Shown: positions 28,499 through 37,079 of the stretch, piece by piece
Position numbering within the stretch: the stretch's first letter is position 1
Layout: each line of letters starts with the position of its first letter
Assembly: GCF_003412465.1 (NCBI RefSeq)
Contig: NZ_QTJV01000002.1
Location: 372,001 to 436,000, forward strand
Length of the DNA stretch: 64,000 nucleotides
Direction: 5' to 3'
From: Chitinophaga silvisoli
GTDB lineage: Bacteria > Bacteroidota > Bacteroidia > Chitinophagales > Chitinophagaceae
Position numbers and translations under genes: made by a program
The notes under the pieces: generated by a model
Database searches by the model: none
The model's input: the letters and a program-made list of their open reading frames with translations, nothing else
What the model was told of the DNA's origin: nothing

Positions 28499-29134
28499 TT
28501 ATAGGAAAGGGTTATGCTGCTTCTCATACCCTATAGTCGTCTCTTTTCCATGACCGGGCCAAACGCTCACTTCATCCGGCAATACGAACAATTTCGTCTC
28601 TATGCTGTTAAGTAAAGTTTGATGATCACCACCAGGCAGGTCAGTACGACCTATACTCTGGTAGAACAGCACATCACCGCCTATCACAAACTGCTGCTTT
28701 GCACAGTAAAAACATACACTTCCGGGAGAATGTCCAGGTGTCAGCAACACCTCCAGCTCATTGTCCCCAAACTGTATCTTTTCGCCATCCTCCAGGTATC
28801 GGGCGGGAGCGGGAGAAGCCTCAAATGGTACTCCATACATCTGGCCTAATTCCGGTGAACGCTCCAGTACCACTGCATCCAGCTGGTGGATCTCCAGCCC
28901 TACACCATACGTATCCGCCACCAGTTTGTTGCCAAAAATGTGATCCAGATGGCAGTGCGTATTTAGCAGCCGGGTAACTTTTAATCCCTCTTTTTCGATA
29001 TATGTTAGTAATTCTTTTCTTTCCGACTCAAAATAACAGCCCGGGTCTATAATTATACATTCCTTTTTTTCGTTTAAGAGCAAATAGGTATTTTCCTGAA
29101 ACGGATTAAAGGTGAAATGTTTGATTTCAAGCAT
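28499..29134 (-). CDS. MBL-fold metallohydrolase, glyoxalase II-like
   Basis: 211 residues. The metallo-beta-lactamase signature HCHLDH (about residues 60-65, in LLNTHCHLDHIFGN) binds the two metals, with further ligands in TPGHSPGSVCFY and the C-terminal WPGHGKETTIG. Size and order match the small hydroxyacylglutathione-hydrolase-like (GloB-type) group, but members act on many thioesters, so the substrate is open. Complete from ATG 29134. It is divergent from the large outer-membrane protein gene, with 56 bp between the starts. Confidence 0.9.
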   Translation of the reverse strand: MLEIKHFTFNPFQENTYLLLNEKKECIIIDPGCYFESERKELLTYIEKEGLKVTRLLNTHCHLDHIFGNKLVADTYGVGLEIHQLDAVVLERSPELGQMYGVPFEASPAPARYLEDGEKIQFGDNELEVLLTPGHSPGSVCFYCAKQQFVIGGDVLFYQSIGRTDLPGGDHQTLLNSIETKLFVLPDEVSVWPGHGKETTIGYEKQHNPFL

Positions 29135-29190
29135 TGTTACCGATTTTTGTTACTTTTAATTAAGAACGCAATATTATCAATACTTTCTGT

Positions 29191-32100
29191 ATGAACAGAC
29201 TTATTACCAGGTTATTATTTACCGGTACCCTATTACTTGGCCCGTTTCTCCTCATGGCGCAGACGAATAGCGTGGAATTTGGACAAAACCGCATACAGCA
29301 TAAGAACTTTAAATGGCGTTATTATCAAACCAGCCATTTCAATACTTATTTCAGCCAAAACGGTCTTGAGTTGGGGAAATACGTCGCTCAGGTTGCAGAA
29401 AAGGAGTTACCCCAGCTGGAAGAGTTTATGGAGTTCACCTTCCGTCAGAAGGTCAATATCATTGTTTACAACTCCTTTGGAGAAATGAAACAATCCAATA
29501 TAGGCATTGGCGTAGACTGGCAAAATACCGGTGGTGTAACCAAGCTGGTGGGTAATAAGCTGATTGTATATTTTGATGGCGATCATGAACACCTGCGCTC
29601 CCTGATCCGTCAGGGTATTGCCCGCGTAATGCTCGAGAATCTCCTGTTCGGAGAAGATATCGGGGAATTCGCAGGCAACGCTGTATTGATCGATTTTCCA
29701 AAGTGGTACACAGATGGATTTATTGCATATGCTGCGGAAAACTGGAATACAACCCTCGACGATCAGCTCAAGGATGCTATCCAGTCCAACAAATACAAAG
29801 ATTTCTACCAGTTTGCCTATGACAAGCCTTTGCTGGCTGGCCATGCATTCTGGTATTATGTAGAAAGTAAATATGGTAAAGATGCCGTTCCTTACCTCAT
29901 GTATATTTCCCGTATCAACAGAGGTCTGAAAAGAGGCTTTGAGCAGGTGCTGAACACGAAACCAAAAGCTGCCCTGAAAGATTTCTTCGCATACAATACC
30001 AAACGCTATCAGGATGATAACCGCCGTCGTCGTCAATCGACCAAAGGCCGTACTATCGCCGTGAAAGAACTGGGTAAGACTGATTACTTCCGCTTCCAGG
30101 CCAATCCTAAAAATGCCAGCTTTGCTGTCATTTCATATAACAGAGGTTTCTACAAGGTACAGCTGCAGACAGGTGAAGACAATCCTACCACCCTGCTGAA
30201 AAACGGGGTACGGATGCAGGCCAACCAAATGGACCCTAACTACCCACTGCTGGCGTGGAACCAGAAAGGTAACCGCCTGGCGATCGTATACGAGTCAGAA
30301 GGCATGACCAAACTGATGGTATACGACCTGATCACCAGGACCAGGATGAAGTACGACCTGAACAAATTTGACAGGGTGATCGATATGAAGTACTTCTTTG
30401 AATTCGATAACTCCCTCCTGCTTTCTGCTGTGAAGAATGGTCATACTGATATCTACGTATACAGCATTGCCAAGAATTCCATCGAGCAGATTACGAACGA
30501 TGTGTATGATGACCTGGATCCATCTTTCGTAGCCTTCCCTGGTAAGAGCGGTATCATCTTCTCTTCCAACAGGCCTTCACCTACTGCTAAAGGTGGCGAT
30601 ACCACCCTGCCTGCCGGACACTACAACATCTTCCTGGTGGATAACTGGAACAAGAGTGCGGACAAGCAGATCACACAGCTGTCTAACATGAAATACGGGG
30701 ATGCACGTAACCCGCTTCAATATAACACCACTCACTTTACCTTCGTGTCCGACGCGAACGGTATCCGTAACCGTTATGCCGGTTTCTTCAAAACGGAAAG
30801 AGCCGGAGTTGACTCCCTCTTCTTTGTAGGTAATGAGATCCTGCACAATCCTGATCCGCTGGAACTGGATTCTGCCCTGCAGGAATATGGAACCAATGCA
30901 CCTGATAGTGTAATGGCTGTATCTATTACGAAAGACTCTACTTATACTTTCCCACTGAGCAACTATTCATATGGGATCAAGGAAACAAGAGGTGCCGGCG
31001 ATCAGAGCGAGGTATCCCAGGTGATTCAGCAGTATGGCTATAAGATCCTGCAAAAGTTGAAAGTAGATACCATTGCACTGAAAAAGCGTAATGTGAGTGA
31101 TCGTCCTACTGCTTACCGTGCTTATGTAATGCACCAGGATAGTATCAGGCTGGGCCTGCCTATTTACCAGAACGCACCTAAGAAGGATACGGTAAAACAT
31201 AATGACTTCTTCCAGAGCGAGTTCGCCAACGATCCAAAGGATACGACGCTCAATAACCCTGCAGGTAATAATGCTACTGCCGATGTATCAGGCAATGGTA
31301 ATCCGATTAAACTGCCAGTGGAATCAATACTGAAGAAAGCAAAGTTGCTGCCTTATAAATGGAAATTTGCGTCTGACTACCTCATCCTGCAACTGGATAA
31401 CTCCATACTGGTGAACAGGTACCAGACCTTTACCGGTCAGCCTAGCGGCCCGATCCAGTTGTCAGATCCACTGAATGGCCTGATCCGCCTGGGGGTAAGT
31501 GATCTGATGGAAGATATCAAGATCAACGGTGGTTTCCGTATCCCATCTTCACTGGATGGTACAGAATACTACCTCTCTGCTTCTTACCTGAAAAAACGTT
31601 TTGATTATAAATTCACTTACTACCGTAAGGTGGCCAAGTATACCGGTATCGGTGTGGATAGCACAGGTACAGTGCTGATTGATTATCCTGCCAAGCTGAA
31701 GACGAACCTGTGGCAGGGAGAGGTAAAATATCCGTTTGACGAAGCAAGAAGTATCCGCCTGCAGGTAGGGTATCGTGTTGACAGATTTGTGATTGCGGCT
31801 TCTGATCAGAACTCACTGAAATGGCCTACTTACCAGGATAAAAATATCCTGACCCGCCTGGAATATGTATATGATAATACCATCAATCCTGCTGTGAACA
31901 TCTGGCATGGTACAAGGTATAAGATCTATGGTGAAGCATGGGCCAAAGTAGCGGGTAACCTGAACCAGGCATTCAATACAACGGATCCTACCGGCAAGGG
32001 AAGATTTACTTATAACATGGGAATTGATGCCCGTCACTATGAGTCTATCTACCGCAACTTTATCTGGGCGACCCGTTTTGCGGCCGACTTATCATGGGGT

Positions 32101-32610
32101 GACAGGAAGCTGTTGTACTATTTAGGTGGTACGGACAACTGGCTGAATCCTAAGATCAATACACTGACACCGGTAGCTACGAATGCAAGTTATGCTTACC
32201 AGACGCTGGCAACGCCGCTGCGTGGTTATAAGCAGAATGCAAGGAATGGTAATAACGTGATGGTGTTTAACTCGGAGTTACGTTTGCCGGTGTTTGCGAC
32301 CTTCCTGCAAAGGCCGATAAACTCTGCGCTGCTGAGGAACTTCCAGCTGACACAGTTCATTGATATTGGGACAGCGTGGAATGGTAAGCTGAACTTCAAG
32401 GATGCGAATTATACTTATTATAATGGTAGTGATGGAACGGTGACTGTGAAGGTGAAGGATGGGTTCCTCGGCCCCTTTGTAGCTGGTTATGGATTTGGTG
32501 CGAGAACGACGATTGCAGGGTATTTCCTGAGAGTAGATGCAGGATGGCCGGCGATAGCGTTCTTTAGAGGAAGTCCGATCTGGTATTTCGGTATGGGGGT
32601 TGATTTCTAA
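29191..32610 (+). CDS. Propeller/barrel outer-membrane protein with degenerate peptidase-like domain
   Basis: 1,139 residues. Signal peptide (about 1-23, ending LLMAQ). Residues 40-290 resemble the gluzincin 'peptidase MA' layout: where HExxH is expected it reads RQGIARVML, followed by FPKWYTDGFIAYAAE in the place of the usual PLWFSEGLAEY; the zinc ligands are missing. Residues 295-600 show TolB/PD40-like propeller repeats (PLLAWNQKGNRLAIVYE, SGIIFSSNRPSP). A linker follows, and about 770-1,139 looks like an outer-membrane barrel ending in WYFGMGVDF with terminal Phe. Long proteins of this type occur across Bacteroidota without a proven function. Single gene with its own terminator. Confidence 0.65.
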   Translation: MNRLITRLLFTGTLLLGPFLLMAQTNSVEFGQNRIQHKNFKWRYYQTSHFNTYFSQNGLELGKYVAQVAEKELPQLEEFMEFTFRQKVNIIVYNSFGEMKQSNIGIGVDWQNTGGVTKLVGNKLIVYFDGDHEHLRSLIRQGIARVMLENLLFGEDIGEFAGNAVLIDFPKWYTDGFIAYAAENWNTTLDDQLKDAIQSNKYKDFYQFAYDKPLLAGHAFWYYVESKYGKDAVPYLMYISRINRGLKRGFEQVLNTKPKAALKDFFAYNTKRYQDDNRRRRQSTKGRTIAVKELGKTDYFRFQANPKNASFAVISYNRGFYKVQLQTGEDNPTTLLKNGVRMQANQMDPNYPLLAWNQKGNRLAIVYESEGMTKLMVYDLITRTRMKYDLNKFDRVIDMKYFFEFDNSLLLSAVKNGHTDIYVYSIAKNSIEQITNDVYDDLDPSFVAFPGKSGIIFSSNRPSPTAKGGDTTLPAGHYNIFLVDNWNKSADKQITQLSNMKYGDARNPLQYNTTHFTFVSDANGIRNRYAGFFKTERAGVDSLFFVGNEILHNPDPLELDSALQEYGTNAPDSVMAVSITKDSTYTFPLSNYSYGIKETRGAGDQSEVSQVIQQYGYKILQKLKVDTIALKKRNVSDRPTAYRAYVMHQDSIRLGLPIYQNAPKKDTVKHNDFFQSEFANDPKDTTLNNPAGNNATADVSGNGNPIKLPVESILKKAKLLPYKWKFASDYLILQLDNSILVNRYQTFTGQPSGPIQLSDPLNGLIRLGVSDLMEDIKINGGFRIPSSLDGTEYYLSASYLKKRFDYKFTYYRKVAKYTGIGVDSTGTVLIDYPAKLKTNLWQGEVKYPFDEARSIRLQVGYRVDRFVIAASDQNSLKWPTYQDKNILTRLEYVYDNTINPAVNIWHGTRYKIYGEAWAKVAGNLNQAFNTTDPTGKGRFTYNMGIDARHYESIYRNFIWATRFAADLSWGDRKLLYYLGGTDNWLNPKINTLTPVATNASYAYQTLATPLRGYKQNARNGNNVMVFNSELRLPVFATFLQRPINSALLRNFQLTQFIDIGTAWNGKLNFKDANYTYYNGSDGTVTVKVKDGFLGPFVAGYGFGARTTIAGYFLRVDAGWPAIAFFRGSPIWYFGMGVDF

Positions 32611-32631
32611 TTTTCCTGATAATATTGCAAT

Positions 32632-32665
32632 AAAAAAGCTTCTGCCTTGCGGCAGAAGCTTTTTT
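32632..32665. terminator. Bidirectional terminator
   Basis: Perfect 15-bp stem AAAAAAGCTTCTGCC / GGCAGAAGCTTTTTT with loop TTGC, between the convergent outer-membrane protein and dgkA genes. Confidence 0.9.
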
Positions 32666-32679
32666 ATTTTTGGGACAGT

Positions 32680-33036
32680 TTAGCATATTAATGGAACGAA
32701 GATAATGGCACCGATGATGATAGCGATGATGGCTGCTATTAATACGGCACCTGCCGCTACATCCTTGATCCATTTCACACGGGGATGGTAGTCGGGTGCT
32801 ACGTGATCCATTACCTTCTCCAGCACGGTGTTTAACATTTCGGTGATCCATACCAATGCTATCACCAGGAGCAGGATCATCCACTGCGTATCAGTAATGT
32901 GATAATAAAAGCCCGCCGCCACAACGATGATCGTTGCAATAAAATGCAGCAGGGCATGTGGTTCAGCACGTACAAAGGCGATGATACCAGCAATCGCAAA
33001 TCCAAAACTGCGCAGTCGTTTTTTGAGATAACTCAT
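32680..33036 (-). CDS. dgkA: Diacylglycerol/undecaprenol kinase family protein
   Basis: 118 residues from ATG 33036 (an ATG at 33078 would add 14 residues and nearly touch the creD stop). Small integral membrane kinase: an N-terminal amphipathic part, then helices including HALLHFIATIIVVAAGFYY, MILLLVIALVWITEMLNTVLEKVMDHV and a final hydrophobic run. The EMLNTVLEKVMD segment is the family's ExxNTxxExxxD catalytic motif. It phosphorylates diacylglycerol or undecaprenol with ATP; sequence alone does not say which. It lies immediately after creD on the same strand. Confidence 0.88.
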   Translation of the reverse strand: MSYLKKRLRSFGFAIAGIIAFVRAEPHALLHFIATIIVVAAGFYYHITDTQWMILLLVIALVWITEMLNTVLEKVMDHVAPDYHPRVKWIKDVAAGAVLIAAIIAIIIGAIIFVPLIC

Positions 33037-33078
33037 ATGTTTAAAGCAATCTTGTTCAAGCCGTATAGTCATGCCCAA

Positions 33079-34437
33079 TTATTCATGGCCTTTCAACTCT
33101 TTCCACCTGATCTTACGGCTAAAGTACATTACAATAGCGAGTATAATGAATAATCCCAGGCTACCCATCAGCAATGCCTGGTCTTCGGATTGAATGATGA
33201 CATAGATGAACCCATAGAGGATGAGTAATACCCCACCTATGCCTCCGCCAATACGGAAGTTGTTAAAGATACTTGTTGTGTATGCAGTAACAAGGCCAAT
33301 GGTCATAATACTGGCGATGAGGTAGGCAGTGTTAAAGTTCAGCTGTTCCGCGAGGGCGATTAACAGGGTATAGAAGATACAAAGGGCAAACCCGATCAGG
33401 ATATATTGCAGGGGATGCACAGAGAAGCGCTGGAGTAATTCAATAAAATAGAAAACAAGGAATGAAAGGCCGATAATGAGGATAGCGTATTTAACAGCGC
33501 GGGTAGATTGCTGATAGCCATCGACTGGCAGGAACAGTTTGATACCAAAATCCGCGGTCCGCAGGTTCACTTCATTTTGGGTGGTGAGCGCCTGTGGGAA
33601 GTTGCGGTTCAGGTGAGATACCTGCCAGGCAGCAGTAAAGCCGGTGGGCAAAACGCTGGATTTAACAGGCAGGAATGCGCCATCGAACTGGGGATTGGCC
33701 CAGTTGGATTTTATATTGACTTCGGTGGTTTTGCCGACGGGAGAGAAGTAGAGTACGCCTGAGCCACGGAGGTCGAGGTTGATTGTAAAACTACCTGCTG
33801 ACCAGCCGCTGTCAGTTTTTGTGAGTGGGATCCTGGTCTGCATACCGTTGTGGAACACGCTTCGGATCATGACACCGGGGCTAAAGATGTGTGACTGCCC
33901 GTTGAGCTGCAGTTCGGGTTGATTGCTGATACCTCTCAGGTCATCGACACCCACGGCGATCACGGCTTCATTGACCAGGAAGCGGTCTGCCGGGATATCG
34001 GAATTAATTGCTGCGAAGTTGCCGCTGATCTGTAAGTGAGAACTGTATACAGCGGTTGTATAGATGCCGCGGTGGCGGGTTTCGGGCAGGAGTTCACCAT
34101 TGATGCTTAGTTGATCCGGCAGGAAGAGGGCATAAGCCCGGTGATTGGGGGTATCGATGTAAGGTACAATGATGATGGGGCCTGTGAAGGTTTGGGTACC
34201 GCCCCATTTGTTACTGATTTCGACGGTAGCTTCATCACTCCGTTGTTCTCTTTCCTGGATCAGGTTCATGATCTGATTGGTAGGAATGAGGAGCAGGTTG
34301 ACCAGTACAAAAATGGTGAACGCTTTGATGGCGTAAGCGTATCGTTTCATAAAGGAAGGTTTTTCATTGGAAAAGTCTTCCCCTGGGGCAGGAGAATGGC
34401 TCTCCTGTCCTGCATTTGCAAGATGTTGTTGTTCCAT
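33079..34437 (-). CDS. creD: CreD-family inner-membrane protein
   Basis: 452 residues. One membrane helix near the N-terminus (about 34-55, AFTIFVLVNLLLIPTNQIM), a large periplasmic domain (about 60-310, with NKWGGTQTFTGPIIIVPY, the family signature), and about five helices in the last 140 residues. CreD in E. coli belongs to the CreBC regulon and is tied to envelope integrity and beta-lactam or colicin tolerance; its activity is unknown. Here there is no creBC. Instead it follows a winged-helix regulator and a small membrane protein, and has a copy of the same palindrome upstream as the first gene of the cluster. Confidence 0.92.
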   Translation of the reverse strand: MEQQHLANAGQESHSPAPGEDFSNEKPSFMKRYAYAIKAFTIFVLVNLLLIPTNQIMNLIQEREQRSDEATVEISNKWGGTQTFTGPIIIVPYIDTPNHRAYALFLPDQLSINGELLPETRHRGIYTTAVYSSHLQISGNFAAINSDIPADRFLVNEAVIAVGVDDLRGISNQPELQLNGQSHIFSPGVMIRSVFHNGMQTRIPLTKTDSGWSAGSFTINLDLRGSGVLYFSPVGKTTEVNIKSNWANPQFDGAFLPVKSSVLPTGFTAAWQVSHLNRNFPQALTTQNEVNLRTADFGIKLFLPVDGYQQSTRAVKYAILIIGLSFLVFYFIELLQRFSVHPLQYILIGFALCIFYTLLIALAEQLNFNTAYLIASIMTIGLVTAYTTSIFNNFRIGGGIGGVLLILYGFIYVIIQSEDQALLMGSLGLFIILAIVMYFSRKIRWKELKGHE

Positions 34438-34450
34438 GGTATGTTATTTT

Positions 34451-34475
34451 AAAGTGCTTTGTATTTCAAAGTATA
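34451..34475. promoter_or_regulatory. Palindromic operator upstream of creD
   Basis: GCTTTG-N5-CAAAGT inside a 25-bp stretch that agrees at most positions with the stretch before the 35494 gene. It starts 13 nt upstream of the creD ATG and is likely bound by the neighbouring winged-helix protein. Confidence 0.6.
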
Positions 34476-34489
34476 GGGATAAAAAAAAT

Positions 34490-34795
34490 TTACTCTATAG
34501 ATCGAATCATACTTTCGAGTGCAGCGAGGTGACCTTTGAAGGCTTTTTCACCTGCTTTGGTGATTTGATAGGTTGTATTTGTTTTGCGGCCAATGAAGCC
34601 TTTGTGGACTTTGAGATAGCCGTTTTCTTCCAGGGTGTTCAGGTGTGATGCCAGGTTACCATCGGTGAGTTCCAGCATCTGTTTAAGATCGTTGAAACTG
34701 ACTTCATCGTTGACCATAAGTATGCTCATAACACCAAGACGGATCCTGCTGTCGAAAATTTTATTCAGATTACCTATGGGATTGTTTATGGCCAC
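34490..34795 (-). CDS. Winged-helix transcriptional regulator
   Basis: 101 residues, a single winged helix-turn-helix of the HTH_34/MarR-like type. The recognition region is FNDLKQMLELTDGNLASHLNTLEENGYLKVHKG (about 35-67) and the wing is RKTNTTYQITKAGEKAF. It probably represses transcription as a dimer. It sits between the membrane-protein gene (54 bp upstream) and creD (52 bp downstream), so it very likely controls this cluster through the two palindromes ACTTTG-N5-CAAAGT. No ligand-binding domain is present. Confidence 0.85.
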   Translation of the reverse strand: MAINNPIGNLNKIFDSRIRLGVMSILMVNDEVSFNDLKQMLELTDGNLASHLNTLEENGYLKVHKGFIGRKTNTTYQITKAGEKAFKGHLAALESMIRSIE

Positions 34796-34849
34796 TGCTT
34801 ACCGGATTCAAAAAGTTCAATAATTGAAGCTATGCTGTCAGGGGACTGA

Positions 34850-35494
34850 TTAGTCTTCTGCGCTGGCATTGCGTTCATACTTCCACCACATCATCACACC
34901 GTATACGATGTGTAATACACCAAAACCGAAGGCCCAAAAATACAGCCCGCGACGCAAATAGAAAACATTGATTATCCCCAGTATGATTTGAGCGATCCCA
35001 AAGTATTTGATATCTCCGAATGTATACTTACTGGCGTTGACCAGTGCCAGTCCGTAAAAGAGGAGGCAGGCGGGTGCAACGAGTACTTCAAGGTTATTGT
35101 AGACCATTCCGGCTATGAATGCAGCGCCGGCTACCATGGGGATGAGGCCACTATAGAAGACGTTGCGGGCGGTTTTGTCCCAGATGGGGAGACCATCTTT
35201 CCTGGCTTTTCGCCAGGTAAAGTAGGTACCTCCGCCAAGGGCGAGCCCCATGACGATGAGGCCGAGAATGGTGAGTTTAATTTTAAGGATGTTGAAGTCC
35301 TGTTTGTCAAAGATGCCGGAGGTTTCCCAGCGGGTGTAGTAGTCGCGGATCCAGCTGTGAGCGATGGCTGCACCTACCAGGCCGGAGATGCCAGCGCATA
35401 CACCGCTTAAGCCGCTGAGGGAGATGTAGCGGCTGCTGCGATCCATGATTCGCTTGATATCACTTAGGGTGTTCAGGTGTTGCTGATCGGTCAT
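34850..35494 (-). CDS. Small multi-pass membrane protein, partner of CreD cluster
   Basis: 214 residues. A short charged N-terminus with MTDQQHLNTLSDIKRIMDRSSRYISLSGLSGVCAGISGLV is followed by about five helices; charged residues appear again at the C-terminus (WWKYERNASAED). I know no enzymatic motif. It is the first gene of the cluster with the winged-helix regulator, creD and dgkA, and its promoter carries the shared palindrome, so it is probably part of the same response. A function cannot be stated. Confidence 0.7.
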   Translation of the reverse strand: MTDQQHLNTLSDIKRIMDRSSRYISLSGLSGVCAGISGLVGAAIAHSWIRDYYTRWETSGIFDKQDFNILKIKLTILGLIVMGLALGGGTYFTWRKARKDGLPIWDKTARNVFYSGLIPMVAGAAFIAGMVYNNLEVLVAPACLLFYGLALVNASKYTFGDIKYFGIAQIILGIINVFYLRRGLYFWAFGFGVLHIVYGVMMWWKYERNASAED

Positions 35495-35497
35495 ACT

Positions 35498-35522
35498 AAA
35501 GTACTTTGGAATTCAAAGTTAG
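35498..35522. promoter_or_regulatory. Palindromic operator overlapping a -7 box
   Basis: ACTTTG-N5-CAAAGT, a second copy of the creD palindrome, starting 3 nt upstream of the ATG of the 35494 gene. Its far half contains TAACTTTG (35514-35521 on the minus strand), a perfect -7 box, with a TTTG at -33 after an 18-nt spacer (35540-35543). A bound repressor would block polymerase. Confidence 0.65.
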
Positions 35523-35534
35523 TGTTTAGGCTGG

Positions 35535-35600
35535 AAATACAAAATAAAAAAGTGAAGATTTTAGAAAGTTGTTTTCTCAATTTTCTAAAATCTTCACTGG
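35535..35600 (-). terminator. Terminator of the aminotransferase gene
   Basis: Perfect 17-bp inverted repeat, AGTGAAGATTTTAGAAA and its complement (35551-35567 / 35582-35598), loop 14 nt. On the minus strand the hairpin is followed by a T-rich run. The stem is A/T-rich, so it could be weak. Confidence 0.6.
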
Positions 35601-35657
35601 GTGCAGTGGTTTGCCGCCAGGCAAAATAGCTGCAAAAGGTAAATACAATGTGATTGC

Positions 35658-36842
35658 TTATGCCAGCGTATTTAAAACTTCGAGGATGGTATCGCAGGCG
35701 AACCTGATCTCTTCTTCTGTGATAATGAGCGGAGGCGCAATGCGCAGGCATTGCGGTGCAAATAAGAACCAGTCTGTCATGACTCCTTTCTCAATGCAGG
35801 CATCGATCACCTTCTTATTAGTGGCGAAGCTTTCCAGTTCTACTGCCATCATTAAGCCCTGGGAACGGATTGCTTTGATAGCAGGGTGGACGAGGTATTT
35901 TTTAAACAAGGCTTCTTTTGCCCTGACAGTATCTGTTAGTTTTTCTTCCAGCAAGACTTTGAACCCTGCCATACCAGCTGCACAAATAACGGGATGGCCG
36001 CCGAAGGTGGTCATGTGGCCTAAGACTGGATTGTTGGTGAGCGTCCACATGATCTCTTTATTGGCAATGAAAGCGCCCATTGGCATACCACCACCCAGGG
36101 CCTTTCCCAGGAGGAGAATATCAGGCACTACACCGAACTGCTCAAAGCCAAAGAGCGAACCATTCCTACCCAGGCCACACTGAATTTCATCCAGTACCAG
36201 TAAGGTACCTGTTTGGGTACATTTTTCCCGCAATGCCTTCATCCATTCCTGCTGTGGTACAATGACCCCGGCCTCTGCCTGCACTGTTTCAGCAATCACA
36301 CAGGCCGTTCTTTCTGTAATGCGGTCTATTGCCTCCCAGGTATTGTATTTCAGGTGTTGGATATCGGGCAGTAAGGGCCGGTATGCATTCCGCCACTCTT
36401 CATCGCCCATAATGCTCATGGCTCCCTGTGTAGAACCATGATAACTATTTTCAAATGCTATAATTTCTGTTCTGCCGGTAAAACGTTTGGCCAGTTTCAT
36501 GGCACCTTCCACCGCTTCAGAACCACAATTAGTAAAGTATACACTATCCAGAGAAGCTGGTAAATGTTGTGTGAGTAAGGTAGCAAAGGCTACCTGGGGC
36601 GACTGCACCAGTTCCCCATACACCAGGAGATGCATATAGGTTGCTGCCTGATCCTGTATGGCCTTTACTACTGCCGGATGGCAATGCCCTACATTGCATA
36701 CACTAATCCCTGCTATCAGGTCCAATAATTTCTTTCCATCCACATTCCACATGTACATGCCTGATGCCTTCACCATCTCAATTCCTAAGGGCGCGTCTGA
36801 CAACTGCGCTACGTGTCTTAAAAAAAGTTGCCTGTTATTCAT
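35658..36842 (-). CDS. Class III PLP-dependent aminotransferase
   Basis: 394 residues from ATG 36842. Ornithine/acetylornithine-type fold: GSEAVEGAMKLAKRFTGR (PLP phosphate cup), LVLDEIQCGLGRNGSLF (the LDEVQ motif holding the cofactor pyridine nitrogen) and LGKALGGGMPMGAFI with the PLP lysine in GKALGGG. The family includes ArgD, acetylornithine, 4-aminobutyrate and beta-alanine aminotransferases; no arginine genes are adjacent, so the substrate is unassigned. An in-frame codon at 36875 overlaps the -7 box region and is rejected as start. Confidence 0.88.
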   Translation of the reverse strand: MNNRQLFLRHVAQLSDAPLGIEMVKASGMYMWNVDGKKLLDLIAGISVCNVGHCHPAVVKAIQDQAATYMHLLVYGELVQSPQVAFATLLTQHLPASLDSVYFTNCGSEAVEGAMKLAKRFTGRTEIIAFENSYHGSTQGAMSIMGDEEWRNAYRPLLPDIQHLKYNTWEAIDRITERTACVIAETVQAEAGVIVPQQEWMKALREKCTQTGTLLVLDEIQCGLGRNGSLFGFEQFGVVPDILLLGKALGGGMPMGAFIANKEIMWTLTNNPVLGHMTTFGGHPVICAAGMAGFKVLLEEKLTDTVRAKEALFKKYLVHPAIKAIRSQGLMMAVELESFATNKKVIDACIEKGVMTDWFLFAPQCLRIAPPLIITEEEIRFACDTILEVLNTLA

Positions 36843-36849
36843 TTGCCTG

Positions 36850-36857
36850 CAAAAATA
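36850..36857 (-). promoter_or_regulatory. -7 box close to the aminotransferase start
   Basis: TATTTTTG on the minus strand, 7 nt upstream of the ATG, again implying an almost leaderless transcript. Confidence 0.4.
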
Positions 36858-37079
36858 CGAAAATGATATGCCCATGCGTATTAATAAGTGTGCAGGTTGG
36901 TTGTGGTTGGAATGATTCCGTTTTGTGTGTTCAGGGAGCTTTTCTTAAGCACCTGCGGGATAGCGTGTTTTTTATTGGCAGTTGAAATTTCATTCAAACT
37001 ACAAGACTGTAAGTGTGCCTGATCCGGAGCATGAGTTAAATCAATTGTAAGTGCTAATTTGCCGGCAAAACATATAGTA

